Shown here: piece after piece, positions 1 through 9,723 of the stretch
Layout of the letters: every line of letters begins with the position of its first letter
How positions within the stretch are numbered: the stretch's first letter is position 1
From: Sipunculus nudus
Lineage: Eukaryota > Annelida > Sipuncula > Golfingiida > Sipunculidae
NCBI GenBank assembly: GCA_026874595.1
Contig: CM049317.1
Coordinates: 66,816,618-66,880,617, forward strand
Direction of reading: 5' to 3'
Length of the DNA: 64,000 bases
Notes under the pieces: model-generated
Databases searched by the model: none
What the model saw: only the letters and a program-made list of their open reading frames with translations
What the model was told of the DNA's origin: nothing
Made by a program: the position numbers and the translations under genes

Positions 1-646
1 CTGAAACGTTTCAGTTGATTTTTCTTCACGACAATATGCAAATTAAGGCCGCCATTGACGAAAATTCGATTTCCTTCAATTTCTCAAGAACTAACCATGA
101 TAATTGGTCGAATATTGTGTCTAGACCTAGGTGGCCTGTGTCATGGCCTAAGATTAAAATAAAACCAAAATAACAACGGTTTAGTCAGTATTTTAAATTA
201 TGATAAGCAAAATAGGGCAGCCGTTGATGAAAATTCTACCTTCCCCAATATCTGAAGAACTACCGATGATAACTGGTCAAACATGTCCACGCAGTCTATG
301 GCCTGCGGTTGTGCACATGTTATGTTTCCCCCGGCACACTGAAACATAGCAAATGGCTCATTTTATTTCTATGTATGACACTATACTCACAGCTGTGTTT
401 TGTACATCTCCACATTGAGGTTAATGTAAAGTGGAAATGAACCATATCTGTACAGTCTGAATTTAAAAATAATTCAGTTTTAACTTTAGATTTGTGCAGT
501 TTTATAATATAAAGGTTTGTTATGGTTAATGACAAAAGACCATTTTGTGCTTATGATTAAGTATAATTTTAATAAAATATTAATAAATATAATAATTATA
601 TCGGGCACCCATTTCAAGGCTATCCACCATGTATTATCATTAAATA

Positions 647-697
<51 letters not shown>

Positions 698-771
698 CGA
701 AAAAGATCAGTTTCGCATTAACTTGTGGTGTATATATATATACAAGAGCGTATATTTTTATTATATTTATG

Positions 772-818
<47 letters not shown>

Positions 819-1290
819 ATTAAAAATATTCAAATAACATACGACCGATTATAAAATTAATGATAAAGCCTATAATAAAAGAGTATCCACATAGATAAAT
901 GTACAAACTGCTATACGCAATACATTAAGTCAAGTTTAATCACACTGCTCATTGACCGATCAAGGCTATATTACAAGTTCCTGCTGGTCAAAACTCTCTA
1001 TACCCTACTTAGCGTATATTAAACACATGACTGATTCAGGTAAATAATGATGGTCATATCAACAACCTCATAAAACAAGCCTGTCAATATATGTATTTTC
1101 GCCATCATCTCATCAGGGTTTATTTATACACTGTAGCAACATGTTGTTCATAAGTTTTGCTAGAAGAGTATTTCATGCAAAATATTCTCAATAAGAATAT
1201 TGGTGTGACGGTAGACCTTTATTTCTGCAATGTATCAACATACTGTCTTGATGTTATGCCAAATAAATATTGAAATGCGTAAAAAATGCG

Positions 1291-1341
<51 letters not shown>

Positions 1342-4249
1342 CTGTCCTGATAATTTATTCGTTTCTTTTGCATTTCATAGCGGGGAATATGCTTTGACTA
1401 ATGCTTCTCTGGTAACAATATAAGTTTTTTTGTGTGAAAAGCATAACTCTAATATACATGCTCTTCGATTAAATAGATTTAAAAAAAGATATTATGTATA
1501 AGGTAACCATCTGAATTCTTTTTTTAAATGCTTGCTTTACTAAGAATAAGTAAATCTGCAAAATTCAATTCCGATTGCAGACTACTTAACACGTCAATAT
1601 CACTCGCCTCTTTTCATTTTTTTATATCCTGGCGTTAACCAAGCCCAGTGAGAACTGCACCTTAGGTCCTGAGTGTGTTATCGTCCCCATTGCTGGGTCA
1701 TACTACCAAGGAACATCCGAAAGACGCATTCGTTTGTGATTGAAACACGGACGTTGGGCACGGCTTTCCCATTATGTCTGCAGAGCGCTTACCCTGGGTA
1801 TGGGACCAATCACGAAAACCCTCAAGATCTCATCTGAGATTCGAGCTCACAATTTTCTTGTCGTTATCACGAGTTGCAATTCATACAACTTCGTAGACGA
1901 GGGAACCAATTATTTGTGTGCAGGGTCGCACAAACTAGGAACGGAATGAACGAAAATAAGATTATCCCGTCTAAATGATTCAGATGTTTGTTTGTTCTTC
2001 ATTCATTATGTGCAACCTTGGATGACGGTCGCGCTGCGGATGATTTCCCTTATGTAGCGTGAATAACTGAGTCGAAGCCCGTCTCAGTCGTGGTAGCTCT
2101 GACACAGTCATGGTAAAGGACACATGATTTCTTGGCTTTGGGTTCTGTGCTCAACCCCTGAGCTTCAGAATAAGGTGAATAAATTATGCTGTCGCGTCTG
2201 TCAGTCTGAAATATCTGAGGAGCCGCAAGCAACAGGAAGCATCGTGTCAGAACCGACTGATCTTGGCAGATGGCATAACGGTTATTGCTGATTCAAACAA
2301 ACGTTCCATTGACCTTTTCACCACCAAACTTGCCGCCTTTTTTTACTTAATGTTGCTATACACATTAATGACAAAATGCTATTCTCTGTACGAAATAAAT
2401 GTTATTTATTGAGGCATAAGTTAGAAGCTTTCTGTAATATGTGGATTTAATTTTTGGATTTTTTTACAATAAAAAGGGATCCTTTGATGGGATTGGTCTA
2501 TCATCGTGACGATTATTTTTTACTTTACATGCAAGAAAACAAATTAAATCAATGTTCTGCCAAATTTAAGAACTGTTTTAACAACCATAACGCATTTTAT
2601 ACGAACATCTTATATTTTCAGAACGAATAAGGTTTCCTACTTGAAAGTTTTTACCTTTAAAACAAACAACTTACATCTTTACATTTAGGGCACATGTCTT
2701 TGTCTGTACTTTCGTTCTGTGTTTCCTCGCTGAAAACAGTCTAACTCGATTTTATGGACAAAGATGACTGCTACAATGTTAGGACAATTACTGTGGCTCT
2801 GTGAATCGTCAATATTTTCAGGAAACCACTGAGGATATGTAAAAAATATATAGGTATAACTTTCAGTTGATAATCATTAGATAACGACTACTGTTGTCTT
2901 TGTGGTGAAATTCCCAAAACAGCATATGTAATCTGTATAAACCTCGAGCCTTAACATCTTTCTGGAAGTTGTCAGGGTGGTCATTTACCACTTTTAACCA
3001 ATATGGCAAAAAATATTTGGGTGTCAAGAAGTCACAGAGATGTATACTTAGAAGTACACGTAAGCCACCTGTCTATATTGGTACATTACTATATTTGGTG
3101 ACTAATTCGTAAATGGACTTCATTCTCTACCAAATAGTCTGTCCTTGATCCGAAACATCAGAACTTTCTGTTGGCCTCGGAGGAAAACCAGTAGATCCTG
3201 TTTGCATGTTCTACTTATAACACAAGCTTGAGAGCATTCTACTTTTCTACACTGGTATGACGATACCCTCGTTTAAGCATTCCTCTTTATTACATCCTCT
3301 TCAAGTTCAGGAAAAGGACAGCATAATCTGAAAAGACCTTTTCTTCATATAACACCATATTGTGCAGCTGATCTGGCCAAATGGTAGCATTTTACAGTCT
3401 AGAATAAATGTATACCAAATACTGCTATGCAAAAGAATTTTTCATTGTGTCTTTTAACCGATTTCTTTTAGTTCATCATCTTCTAGACTAAAGAATACAC
3501 AGGTACAAAAATATTTACCTACATCTTTATTTAAACTTCAGGTTGGAAGATTATGAAAACAAAATACTACCAGCCTGTCAGCTAATTAGTTAACAGAGAA
3601 ATAATTTTCAACTATAAAATTGGGAATATGCTATATTATTTTTATAGTTGAGACAGTACACAACTTGTTCAGCCAAATGAGTGCGTGTTTCCATGTTTGT
3701 AATGATAGGTTTAAAAAAGTTACTGCTCAGGAAAATTTACCTAATAGATGAAAAAAACATTAATCTTATATACCAGTTATAAAACAACAATCAAATAACT
3801 AAATAACTTAAAAAGTAAAACTGTCAACATATATGATTTATAAACATAATTTCCAATATAGGTATATTATGTACCCAACATAGCCGTACCGCATGCAGCA
3901 TTTTAAACAATTAATGTTAAAAAATAATAAGCAGAATTAGGGAAGGTTCGCCTCGATAATAAAACATTCATCCTCTTGTGACAGGTTCGTAATAAAATTA
4001 AATTCCCCGTGGGCCACTACATTATATGATACCCAGGGAACGAATGATGTCACATGATTAGGGAATGTCCTTGGGTTTATGATGGTGCCAAGATCATGTT
4101 ATAGGGGTTCTGAGGCATTCACAATGGAAATTTAGAAAAACCGTAAATAAGGCAAAAATTTGAATAAGCTACCACCAACTTAAATGTGAATATATAAGTA
4201 TAACAATTTGTAAGTACACATTTTGTAACAATGTTCATGTTTGTTTCAG
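1..4249. other. No coding exon supported; 5' flank or intron of the lectin gene
   Basis: The stretch is AT-rich with stop codons in every frame. It holds (TA)n arrays at about 651-694, 785-816 and 1292-1338 and most of copy 1 of a segmental duplication. The first exon of the lectin receptor gene should lie here or upstream of the window, and it should end in phase 1. I looked for an ATG followed by a hydrophobic run and a phase-1 GT donor and found no convincing case. A short frame near 2126 (M-I-S-W-L-W-V-L) is kept in the other copy, but its donor phase does not fit. Confidence 0.5.
1119..2028. mobile_element. Insertion present only in duplication copy 1 (nature unknown)
   Basis: Sequence on either side is continuous in copy 2, where 'catcatctcatcaggg' runs straight into 'tcgcgctgcggatgatt' near 56476. 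In copy 1 the same words are separated by about 910 bp. No target-site duplication or terminal inverted repeat is obvious, so a deletion in copy 2 is equally possible. The segment includes a (TA)n array at 1292-1338 and moderately GC-richer DNA at 1620-1950. No coding potential is seen. Confidence 0.45.
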
Positions 4250-4474
4250 GGGTCGCAGGGGCGTCTTTTGAGGTAACCATTTTGCGAAACGTTTGGGGAA
4301 TAAATGACGGTCTCATTCAGTGTGCAAAAAGAGGTCTACAGATGACATCATACAGAAAAGAAGAAAGAGAGACAGTTGAGGAAGAAATGAGAAAACAAAA
4401 CATAAGAAATGCATGGCTGCCAGTTAAAAAAGAAACATGGAGTTCTTTTCGCTGGATTGACAAAACAAATGAAA
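4250..4474 (+). CDS. CTLD1, first exon (C-type-lectin-like domain, N-terminal half)
   Basis: This internal exon encodes 75 residues. It follows a good acceptor (ttgtttcag) and ends at GTAAGT. It enters and leaves in phase 1, the usual phase of shuffled extracellular domains. The peptide starts G-V-A-G-A-S-F-E-V and holds the first conserved CTLD half: W-G-I-N-D-G-L-I-Q-C-A-K (helix 1 with the first disulphide cysteine) and N-A-W-L-P-V-K-K, where CTLDs carry WIGL. It joins 5669-5779 in phase to make a CTLD of about 112 residues. The next exons in the same phase and direction are CTLD2, so it probably belongs to the same receptor; that link is inferred. A second copy of this exon lies at 58592. 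The residues that bind sugar through calcium lie in the next exon and are not recognisable there. Confidence 0.85.
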
Positions 4475-5165
4475 GTAAGTCGTGAGTTAGAAACACAAAC
4501 AGTATTTATAATGGCCAACCCAAATACCAATTCAAAAGGCACATACTTCAACCATGTGATTTCCGATTAGGATACCCTTATCCTTTGCCCCTTGGCTTTT
4601 CAAGAATTAAAATGCTAAATCCGTATGGTTTCGAAAGACATGTAGGCATCCAAGCCGTTCAGTGTCTTGATTTAAACATGTTAGATAACAAACTAACTGT
4701 ATTTGTATGGCCATTGGCCTGATTAACTTTTTTATCAATGCTTGGGTAAAAAAATCTTTGGTTTCTTGATAAAGGTGTCTTACAATATGCTACACTGATA
4801 ATATTTGCACTTTTTCACAAGGTGACTTTACTTTCAAAACACATATATAGAGTTCCGGGAGTTCATATCGTTATGCTCTTGAGGCAGGTAAATGCACAGA
4901 TCGTTTATTTTTATAACTGATAGAAATCCTTTTTGTAACAAAAAGCATATACCGAGGCCTATTGCTTTTAGGGTGAAAATTCCTGAGAGAACCAATTCAT
5001 TCTTTAATCCAACAGGGGTCAGCTGCTCATGTATAATTTTTTTTGACATCTTGATATCTGAACCTGGGTACCAGCTTTATCAGTATTGCTTTTTCTCGAT
5101 TTCTAACACTTTGACACTAATTAGGGTTCAAGCCAACGATAGCCTGGTCACTTGATTGCTAATGG

Positions 5166-5168
<3 letters not shown>

Positions 5169-5213
<45 letters not shown>
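5169..5213. repeat. (TA)n microsatellite interrupted by a SINE insertion
   Basis: A TA run lies in the intron between the two CTLD1 exons. It resumes at 5644-5662 after a SINE pair. In the other duplicate the array is uninterrupted (59586-59642) and ends about 8 nt from the 3' splice site. Confidence 0.9.
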
Positions 5214-5216
<3 letters not shown>

Positions 5217-5643
5217 GGTGACATAAAAGCGGACCGAACTGTCTCGCTAGTGAAGCATGCTTTTCTAGCGAAGCGGTTGGTACGCCGGACTTGTGCGTCA
5301 CCGATCTGGGTTCGACTTCCGGATCGGCCCAGGATTTTTCCCCTCAACAATTTGCCTTCGTAACAAAATGGGGTCTTGTCCGACGTGACGATAAAACTTT
5401 GTGGCCCAGGGAATAAGCTCACCAAAGTGTGACTCCTGGGAAAAATTAGTCTTGTTCTGATACCAGAACGCTCTTAAGAGGGGGTGTGTTACGGGGTGAC
5501 ATAAAATCGGACCGAACTGTCCCGCTAGTGAAGCTTGCTTTTCTAGCGAAGCGGTTGGGACGCCGGACTTGTGCGCCACCGACCTGGGCTCGACTGCCTG
5601 ATCGGCCAACGATTTTTCTCTCAACAATTTGTCTTCGTATCAA
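5214..5643 (+). mobile_element. Tandem pair of tRNA-derived SINE copies
   Basis: Two copies, at about 5217-5370 and 5504-5640, share a head with pol III promoter-like boxes. The A-box-like sequence is 'tagcgaagcggttgg' and the B-box-like sequence is 'gggttcgacttcc' (copy 1) or 'gggctcgactgcc' (copy 2). The copies differ at scattered sites. The linker at 5370-5495 ends with 'gctcttaagagggggtg'. The pair sits inside a TA array that is unbroken in the other duplicate, so it was gained after duplication or precisely lost there. Tail and target duplications cannot be resolved within TA repeats. Confidence 0.7.
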
Positions 5644-5668
5644 TATATATATATATATATAATTGTAG

Positions 5669-5779
5669 GTAGTAAGAAATGGGGACCAGGGAAAGACTGT
5701 GGAACTGCAAATTTGGAACAACATACCATAGACAAGACACTGTGTCACTTGAGTAAAAAATCCATTTGCGAATATAAAG
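5669..5779 (+). CDS. CTLD1, second exon (C-terminal half)
   Basis: This exon encodes 37 residues, with acceptor 'aattgtag' and donor GTAAGG, and both ends are in phase 1. It carries the C-terminal CTLD signature: K-W-G-P-G-K-D-C-G, then a cysteine, then S-I-C-E-Y-K. With the cysteine of the previous exon this gives the canonical two disulphides. The W-N-D calcium-site motif of sugar-binding CTLDs is replaced (H-T-I-D), and no EPN or QPD is seen, so calcium-dependent sugar binding is not predicted from the sequence. The acceptor is unusual because a TA array stands directly upstream in place of a pyrimidine tract. Many residues differ from the copy at 59651, although flanking non-coding DNA is nearly the same. 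Confidence 0.82.
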
Positions 5780-5957
5780 GTAAGGAAAGATAGGGGGTTT
5801 TCGAGGAAAGTGAAAGGTAAACGCTATCTGCCATCAATTAGACTTAATGATATTTTTTTCAACTTTTTTTTTCAACATAATGATGAAATATGTACTAAAA
5901 AACAATTTATGACATTCAATCACAACCAAAGTTTATAACCGGGTGCAGTTTTCATAC

Positions 5958-6936
5958 CAGACATGGGTCGAATACAGGAGAAATGTATTCGAATACGAAT
6001 ACAAATTCAGTAGGGATACATGAATACGAAAACAAATACAAATACTCCAAAATAGAAATGTATTCGAATACGAATACGAATACAAATATAAATGTATTTA
6101 TTTATGAATATCAATATGAATACAATTTACTGAAACAAAAAGAAACTATCAAGTATCATTTTTGTTTAATACAATTAACTGCAATCAACAAAAATACTCA
6201 CACATGCAAAATGTATTTTAGTCCAAAATTCAAAATATTCATACAATCCGCTGTGTATGCATTAATTTCCAAACCGCATAATGACGGAGAATTATATATT
6301 ATGGTAGTTTATTATACAAAATATATAAATGAATGTTTCTTTCAGGGTTTTGGCCAGGTACTTGTACCTGTACCTTTACCTAGGTATACAATTCAGAGTA
6401 CCTGTACCTGGCTCTCATGAGTAGGAGGTACCTTGTACCTATATCAGGAACTGATGTACCTGTACCTGGTATAAGGTACTCTATGTACAAATTTGATACT
6501 GGTACTTGAAATGGACACCAGGCTTGGTTCAATTACATGTACAAAGCTGTCGCCCCTGTTAGGGCAGTTAGCCATCTTTGGCAGGGGTAATTACAAAGCA
6601 TTTATCCTTGCTGCCTTAGAAGCTAGCTACCCGGCTAGCAAGCAGGTTGTAATAAGATTGTTATTGTGCTTGTGTTAAAAGGGTCTCAATCAATCACTAT
6701 TGAAATAATGGCACATTTTTCCAAGTGGATTAGACAAAAGGTAAACAACATTAATGTATACTGCATGTATTCATGAAAAGTATTCATGAATGTGAATACT
6801 TCTGCAATGTATTTGAATACGAATACAAATACTTTTGTTCTTTTTACAAATGTATTCGAATCCGAATACGAATACTGAAAATACCTGTATTCGAATACAA
6901 TAAATACGAATACTGAATACGAATACCCCAAGTCTG
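5958..6936. mobile_element. Non-autonomous hAT-like element with 8-bp target duplication
   Basis: The ends are CAGACATGGGTCGAATAC on the left and GAATACCCCAAGTCTG on the right, which are inverted with a few mismatches. An exact 8-bp direct repeat, TTTCATAC, flanks them (5950-5957 and 6937-6944). That length is the hallmark of hAT transposition. Both subterminal zones are packed with CGAATAC/GAATACGAATAC words, a typical arrangement for hAT transposase binding. The middle (6345-6510) is full of GTACCTGTACC words. No transposase ORF is present, so movement would need an enzyme supplied from elsewhere. Confidence 0.85.
6345..6510. repeat. GGTACCTGTACC-type minisatellite inside the hAT-like element
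   Basis: Short direct and inverted words related to 'ggtacctgtacctg' recur in this stretch. It may be a nested second element or an internal binding-site cluster. No flanking duplication was found. Confidence 0.6.
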
Positions 6937-8914
6937 TTTCATACCTGTCATTATAACATGTAACCTTTCCCCTTTTATATATGTTGATGAGTGTTTTTGG
7001 TTCGCACGTAATGTAAAAGGAAGTTTACTACAAAGATATTGCTGTAACAGAAAATACTATTCTGTATGAATACAAATAACCCTTACCATGTAATTAAAGA
7101 AACTTAACGTGACTTTTCCGGTCACATTGTTATTAAAAGCATGTTCAACGCCTTCCCTTCAATGTTGCATTTCCACGCATCCTGACGTTAACACGTTTCT
7201 TCAGATGTCGCCGGCTTTGCTTATCGAACAGTGTACATATACCATCACGTTTTAACTCATACACCTTTCAAATATTAGAATGTTATGCTTTTATCCCGTG
7301 TGCAAGTATGTAAGTATGTAACACTAAACCTTGGTACTCACAACGTTCTGAAACACGTTTAACCCTGGAGGCTTCAGGAGTTTGGTTCCCAGAGTATAGT
7401 TTCACAACATCATCAGCAACATATTCATGTGTATGTAACCTGTAGGGTTTTAACCTGTGGGGAATATGAAAAAACCCGCCCTCCCCCCTAAAGCCCCCCC
7501 CCCCAACATACACACACACCCGTTTTCAACAAGGGGGGGGGGGCATCTTATATCTCTCACATTTTACCAAATATTTAAATGATATTTTGCCGTAAAATAC
7601 GGGATCAAAATTCCAATATGTAATAATATAAGCCATTAGCAATAATGTTTCACAGTGTTCCTCAGATATCAATGGATTGCAGGTTTTCAGAAATGGCTGA
7701 ACCTCTGAAATATATAATGATATAACGTAATTCTAATGTATTCACAACATAATGGAATCTTGCCACGAAACACACGCTTTACAGATATAGATATAGATTT
7801 AATTGGAAAATCATTTGTGGTCCAAGGGAACACATAGGGATTTGCCTCTGATTTGGGCAAAGATTTTTACATATCGTTCGTTTCTCAAGTTAGAGCAGTC
7901 CATGATGTGTGATACCCAGACTGTTACGCATTCCTTAAATTTTGAAAGTAAATTGCTATATCTTCCATATCACAGGAAGTATACACCGCTTGCCACATTC
8001 AGCACTCTCTACCGAAACGCATCTGGATAATCACACTTTAATTCATGAAAACAATTTCCCCCACCCCATCCCCCGATTCAAAGTTCATGTCCTCTTCACC
8101 GAAAGATGCAATATGAAACTGCGTACTTGTTTTTGCGGCGGCAGGAGTTGAAGAAACAGGTTTTGCTCTCTGATTATATTTTACAAAGAAGTTTTAAATC
8201 CATCTCTGAAGTCAGCATAGTTATCGACTATACCCAAGTCACTTCATTCTTAGCGGATTTAATTTTCTGGATAGGTCCAATGATATTCAAAAGGTCAACT
8301 GACGAGTAATGTTGATCACAATGTTTCTTCCGACCGCGCTTAATAGCACATTCCTTTGAGCGGGTCTAGGGAGAATTGTATTTTGAAACGTAATAAATGT
8401 ACTGACCAAGGCAAGACAGACACTCGTCTGCAATTACAGATAGGCCATAATAATTGAACGAAAAAGAAATGTGCGATATGGTATCGTTAAATAATCAAAA
8501 TAACTAAACCTTTGAAAGGAAATACTTAAAATAACACTATGTTGAAAGCTGCTTCAGGAATCAGAAAAGGCGTAACGCTTAAATAAATCAATAGCCAACG
8601 GTGGGGGAGAGAGTAGGGTGGGTTGGCAGCTTACGCTATTGCCTGGCCGAATACAGCTTTATAAAAATTCCACTGGCTAGGCACTGATTTCGAGACCTGG
8701 GTTGTGCATATCTAAATTTAAACTCTGTCTGCTTCGAAACTTTTAATTATTTTCCATATAGCCTTTATATATGTATAATTTATATTAACAGTTGTGCGTG
8801 TGCGTGGCAAAACGATTTAGAAAAATAAATATCAAGTTACATTAAATTAACATTTCTACCTGACTTTTCATTGCAGATATGTTTAGTTATTTTTCATCCC
8901 TCTTTGGTTAACAG

Positions 8915-9172
8915 GGTTGTGTAATAGTTCTTCCAAGACTCCGAACAGTTGTCGAGAGATTGAAGGTCGGATGTATAGTTTCACTTGCGAAGAACATGGA
9001 TGGTACACTGCACGCAGCATTTGTAAATCACAGGGCGGGGACTTGGTTGTCAGTAGAGACACCAAGAAACTATCTGAAATAACCAAAGCTTTACAGCCCT
9101 CTTGCAAAGTAGGCGATTACATTTGGCTCGGTCTGCATAAGTCAACGTGGTACTATAGACGGTCAAGCAAAG
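8915..9172 (+). CDS. CTLD2, first exon
   Basis: This exon encodes 86 residues in phase 1-1, with acceptor 'ttggttaacag' and donor GTAAGT. The peptide contains C-N-S-S-S near the start (a possible N-glycosylation site), then Y-S-F-T-C-E-E-H-G-W-Y-T-A-R-S-I-C and G-G-D-L-V-V. It ends in D-Y-I-W-L-G-L-H-K-S, a clear WIGL-type core motif. Extra N-terminal cysteines suggest a long-form CTLD. It joins 9577-9723 in phase to complete a domain of about 135 residues. A (TA)n array starts about 21 nt after the donor. The identification as a CTLD is secure; the ligand is unknown. Confidence 0.9.
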
Positions 9173-9191
9173 GTAAGTTTCATACCTTACG

Positions 9192-9193
<2 letters not shown>

Positions 9194-9233
<40 letters not shown>
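9194..9233. repeat. (TA)n microsatellite
   Basis: A pure TA run lies just inside the CTLD2 intron, next to the 5' splice site. A second, longer array at 9468-9520 lies upstream of the next exon. Confidence 0.9.
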
Positions 9234-9236
<3 letters not shown>

Positions 9237-9465
9237 TATAAATATATATATATATGTATATTCACATTATCCAACAAAAAAATTGGTTGAAATTCACACT
9301 TTGAAGATTCATATTTGGCTTAAAACAGAGATGTTTCCAATGCTTTGGAAGCAATTCAAACATTTAACACGATATTTTTGTTTTCGCATGTAATGTTGAG
9401 AGTGATAATAATTTGATCAATTAAAATAATCAAGTGTAAAATATTTCAGATATAACCTTGATTGA

Positions 9466-9514
<49 letters not shown>

Positions 9515-9576
9515 ATATATTTACACATACATATGAATTTTGTGCATTATGACATGGTTTACACTGCCTTTCCTAG

Positions 9577-9723
9577 AGGAGTTTTATGGTAAATGGGGAG
9601 AAGGGGAACCGACAACAAATGGCTCATGTGCGATAATTCAAGAAAAAAATGGCAACTTCATCGTTAAAGTGGAAGACTGCAAAAATAGACATCCGGTTAT
9701 TTGCGTGAGAAAAGTTCAAGCAG
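9577..9723 (+). CDS. CTLD2, second exon
   Basis: This exon encodes 49 residues in phase 1-1, with acceptor 'cctttcctag' and donor GTAGAT. The peptide runs E-F-Y-G-K-W-G-E-G-E-P-T-T-N-G-S-C, then V-E-D-C-K-N-R-H-P-V-I-C-V. The W-G-E-G-E-P stretch and the final two cysteines are the C-terminal CTLD signature. E-P-T stands where sugar-binding members carry EPN or QPD, and no W-N-D triplet is seen, so classical calcium-dependent binding is doubtful. N-G-S is a glycosylation sequon. The exon ends with one base (G), which completes an Asp codon with the first stalk mini-exon. Confidence 0.9.

Larger units (their letters stand above)
533..5815 (+). repeat. Segmental duplication, copy 1
   Basis: This block matches 54530-59800 in the same orientation, including the flanks of the two CTLD1 exons. 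Landmarks shared by both copies are 'ggctatccaccatgtatta' (near 619 and 54584), the block at 840-1118 (56170-56476), the block at 2028-3460 (56477-57820) and exons 4250-4474 and 5669-5779 (58592-58816 and 59651-59761). Copy 1 has about 910 bp at 1118-2028 that copy 2 lacks, and a SINE pair inside its last TA array. Copy 2 has its own insertion at about 54866-56091. Confidence 0.9.
5780..8914. other. Intron between CTLD1 and CTLD2
   Basis: No further exon is supported. The intron holds a 979-bp hAT-like element (5958-6936). It also has a C-run followed by a G-run at about 7493-7545, with poly-C near 7494-7503 and poly-G near 7533-7542. The rest is AT-rich single-copy DNA. That CTLD1 and CTLD2 belong to one transcript is inferred from matching phase and direction. 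Confidence 0.55.

Noticed and set aside
486-833. Long frames made of alternating Ile-Tyr (also at 54596-54946, 9139-9300, 26001-26375 and 59469-60083)
   Set aside because: They are translations of (TA)n arrays and carry no coding signal.
1030-1050. ATG-Thr-Asp-Ser followed by GTAAG in the second copy as a possible first exon of the lectin gene
   Set aside because: The phase fits (1), but it encodes no signal peptide and the donor is weaker in copy 1 (GTAAAT). Support is insufficient.
2126-2180. Short signal-like frame M-I-S-W-L-W-V-L, kept in both duplication copies
   Set aside because: The nearest GT would leave it in phase 0 while the CTLD1 exon needs phase 1. It is too short, and its conservation is no higher than that of neighbouring non-coding DNA.
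5240-5330. A true tRNA gene near the A- and B-box-like sequences
   Set aside because: No acceptor-stem pairing or proper anticodon arm could be drawn, and the unit is repeated with a non-tRNA body. A SINE fits better. The same reasoning was applied at 60962 and 63060.
7213-7290. Possible exon after 'tttcttcag' reading V-A-G-F-A-Y, resembling the start of CTLD1
   Set aside because: The frame ends at a stop with no donor, and the resemblance is only a few residues.
7493-7545. CRISPR-like or regulatory meaning of the poly-C/poly-G pair
   Set aside because: These are homopolymer runs, common in this window (also near 13988, 14905, 15416, 23376 and 48842). No repeat-spacer structure exists anywhere.
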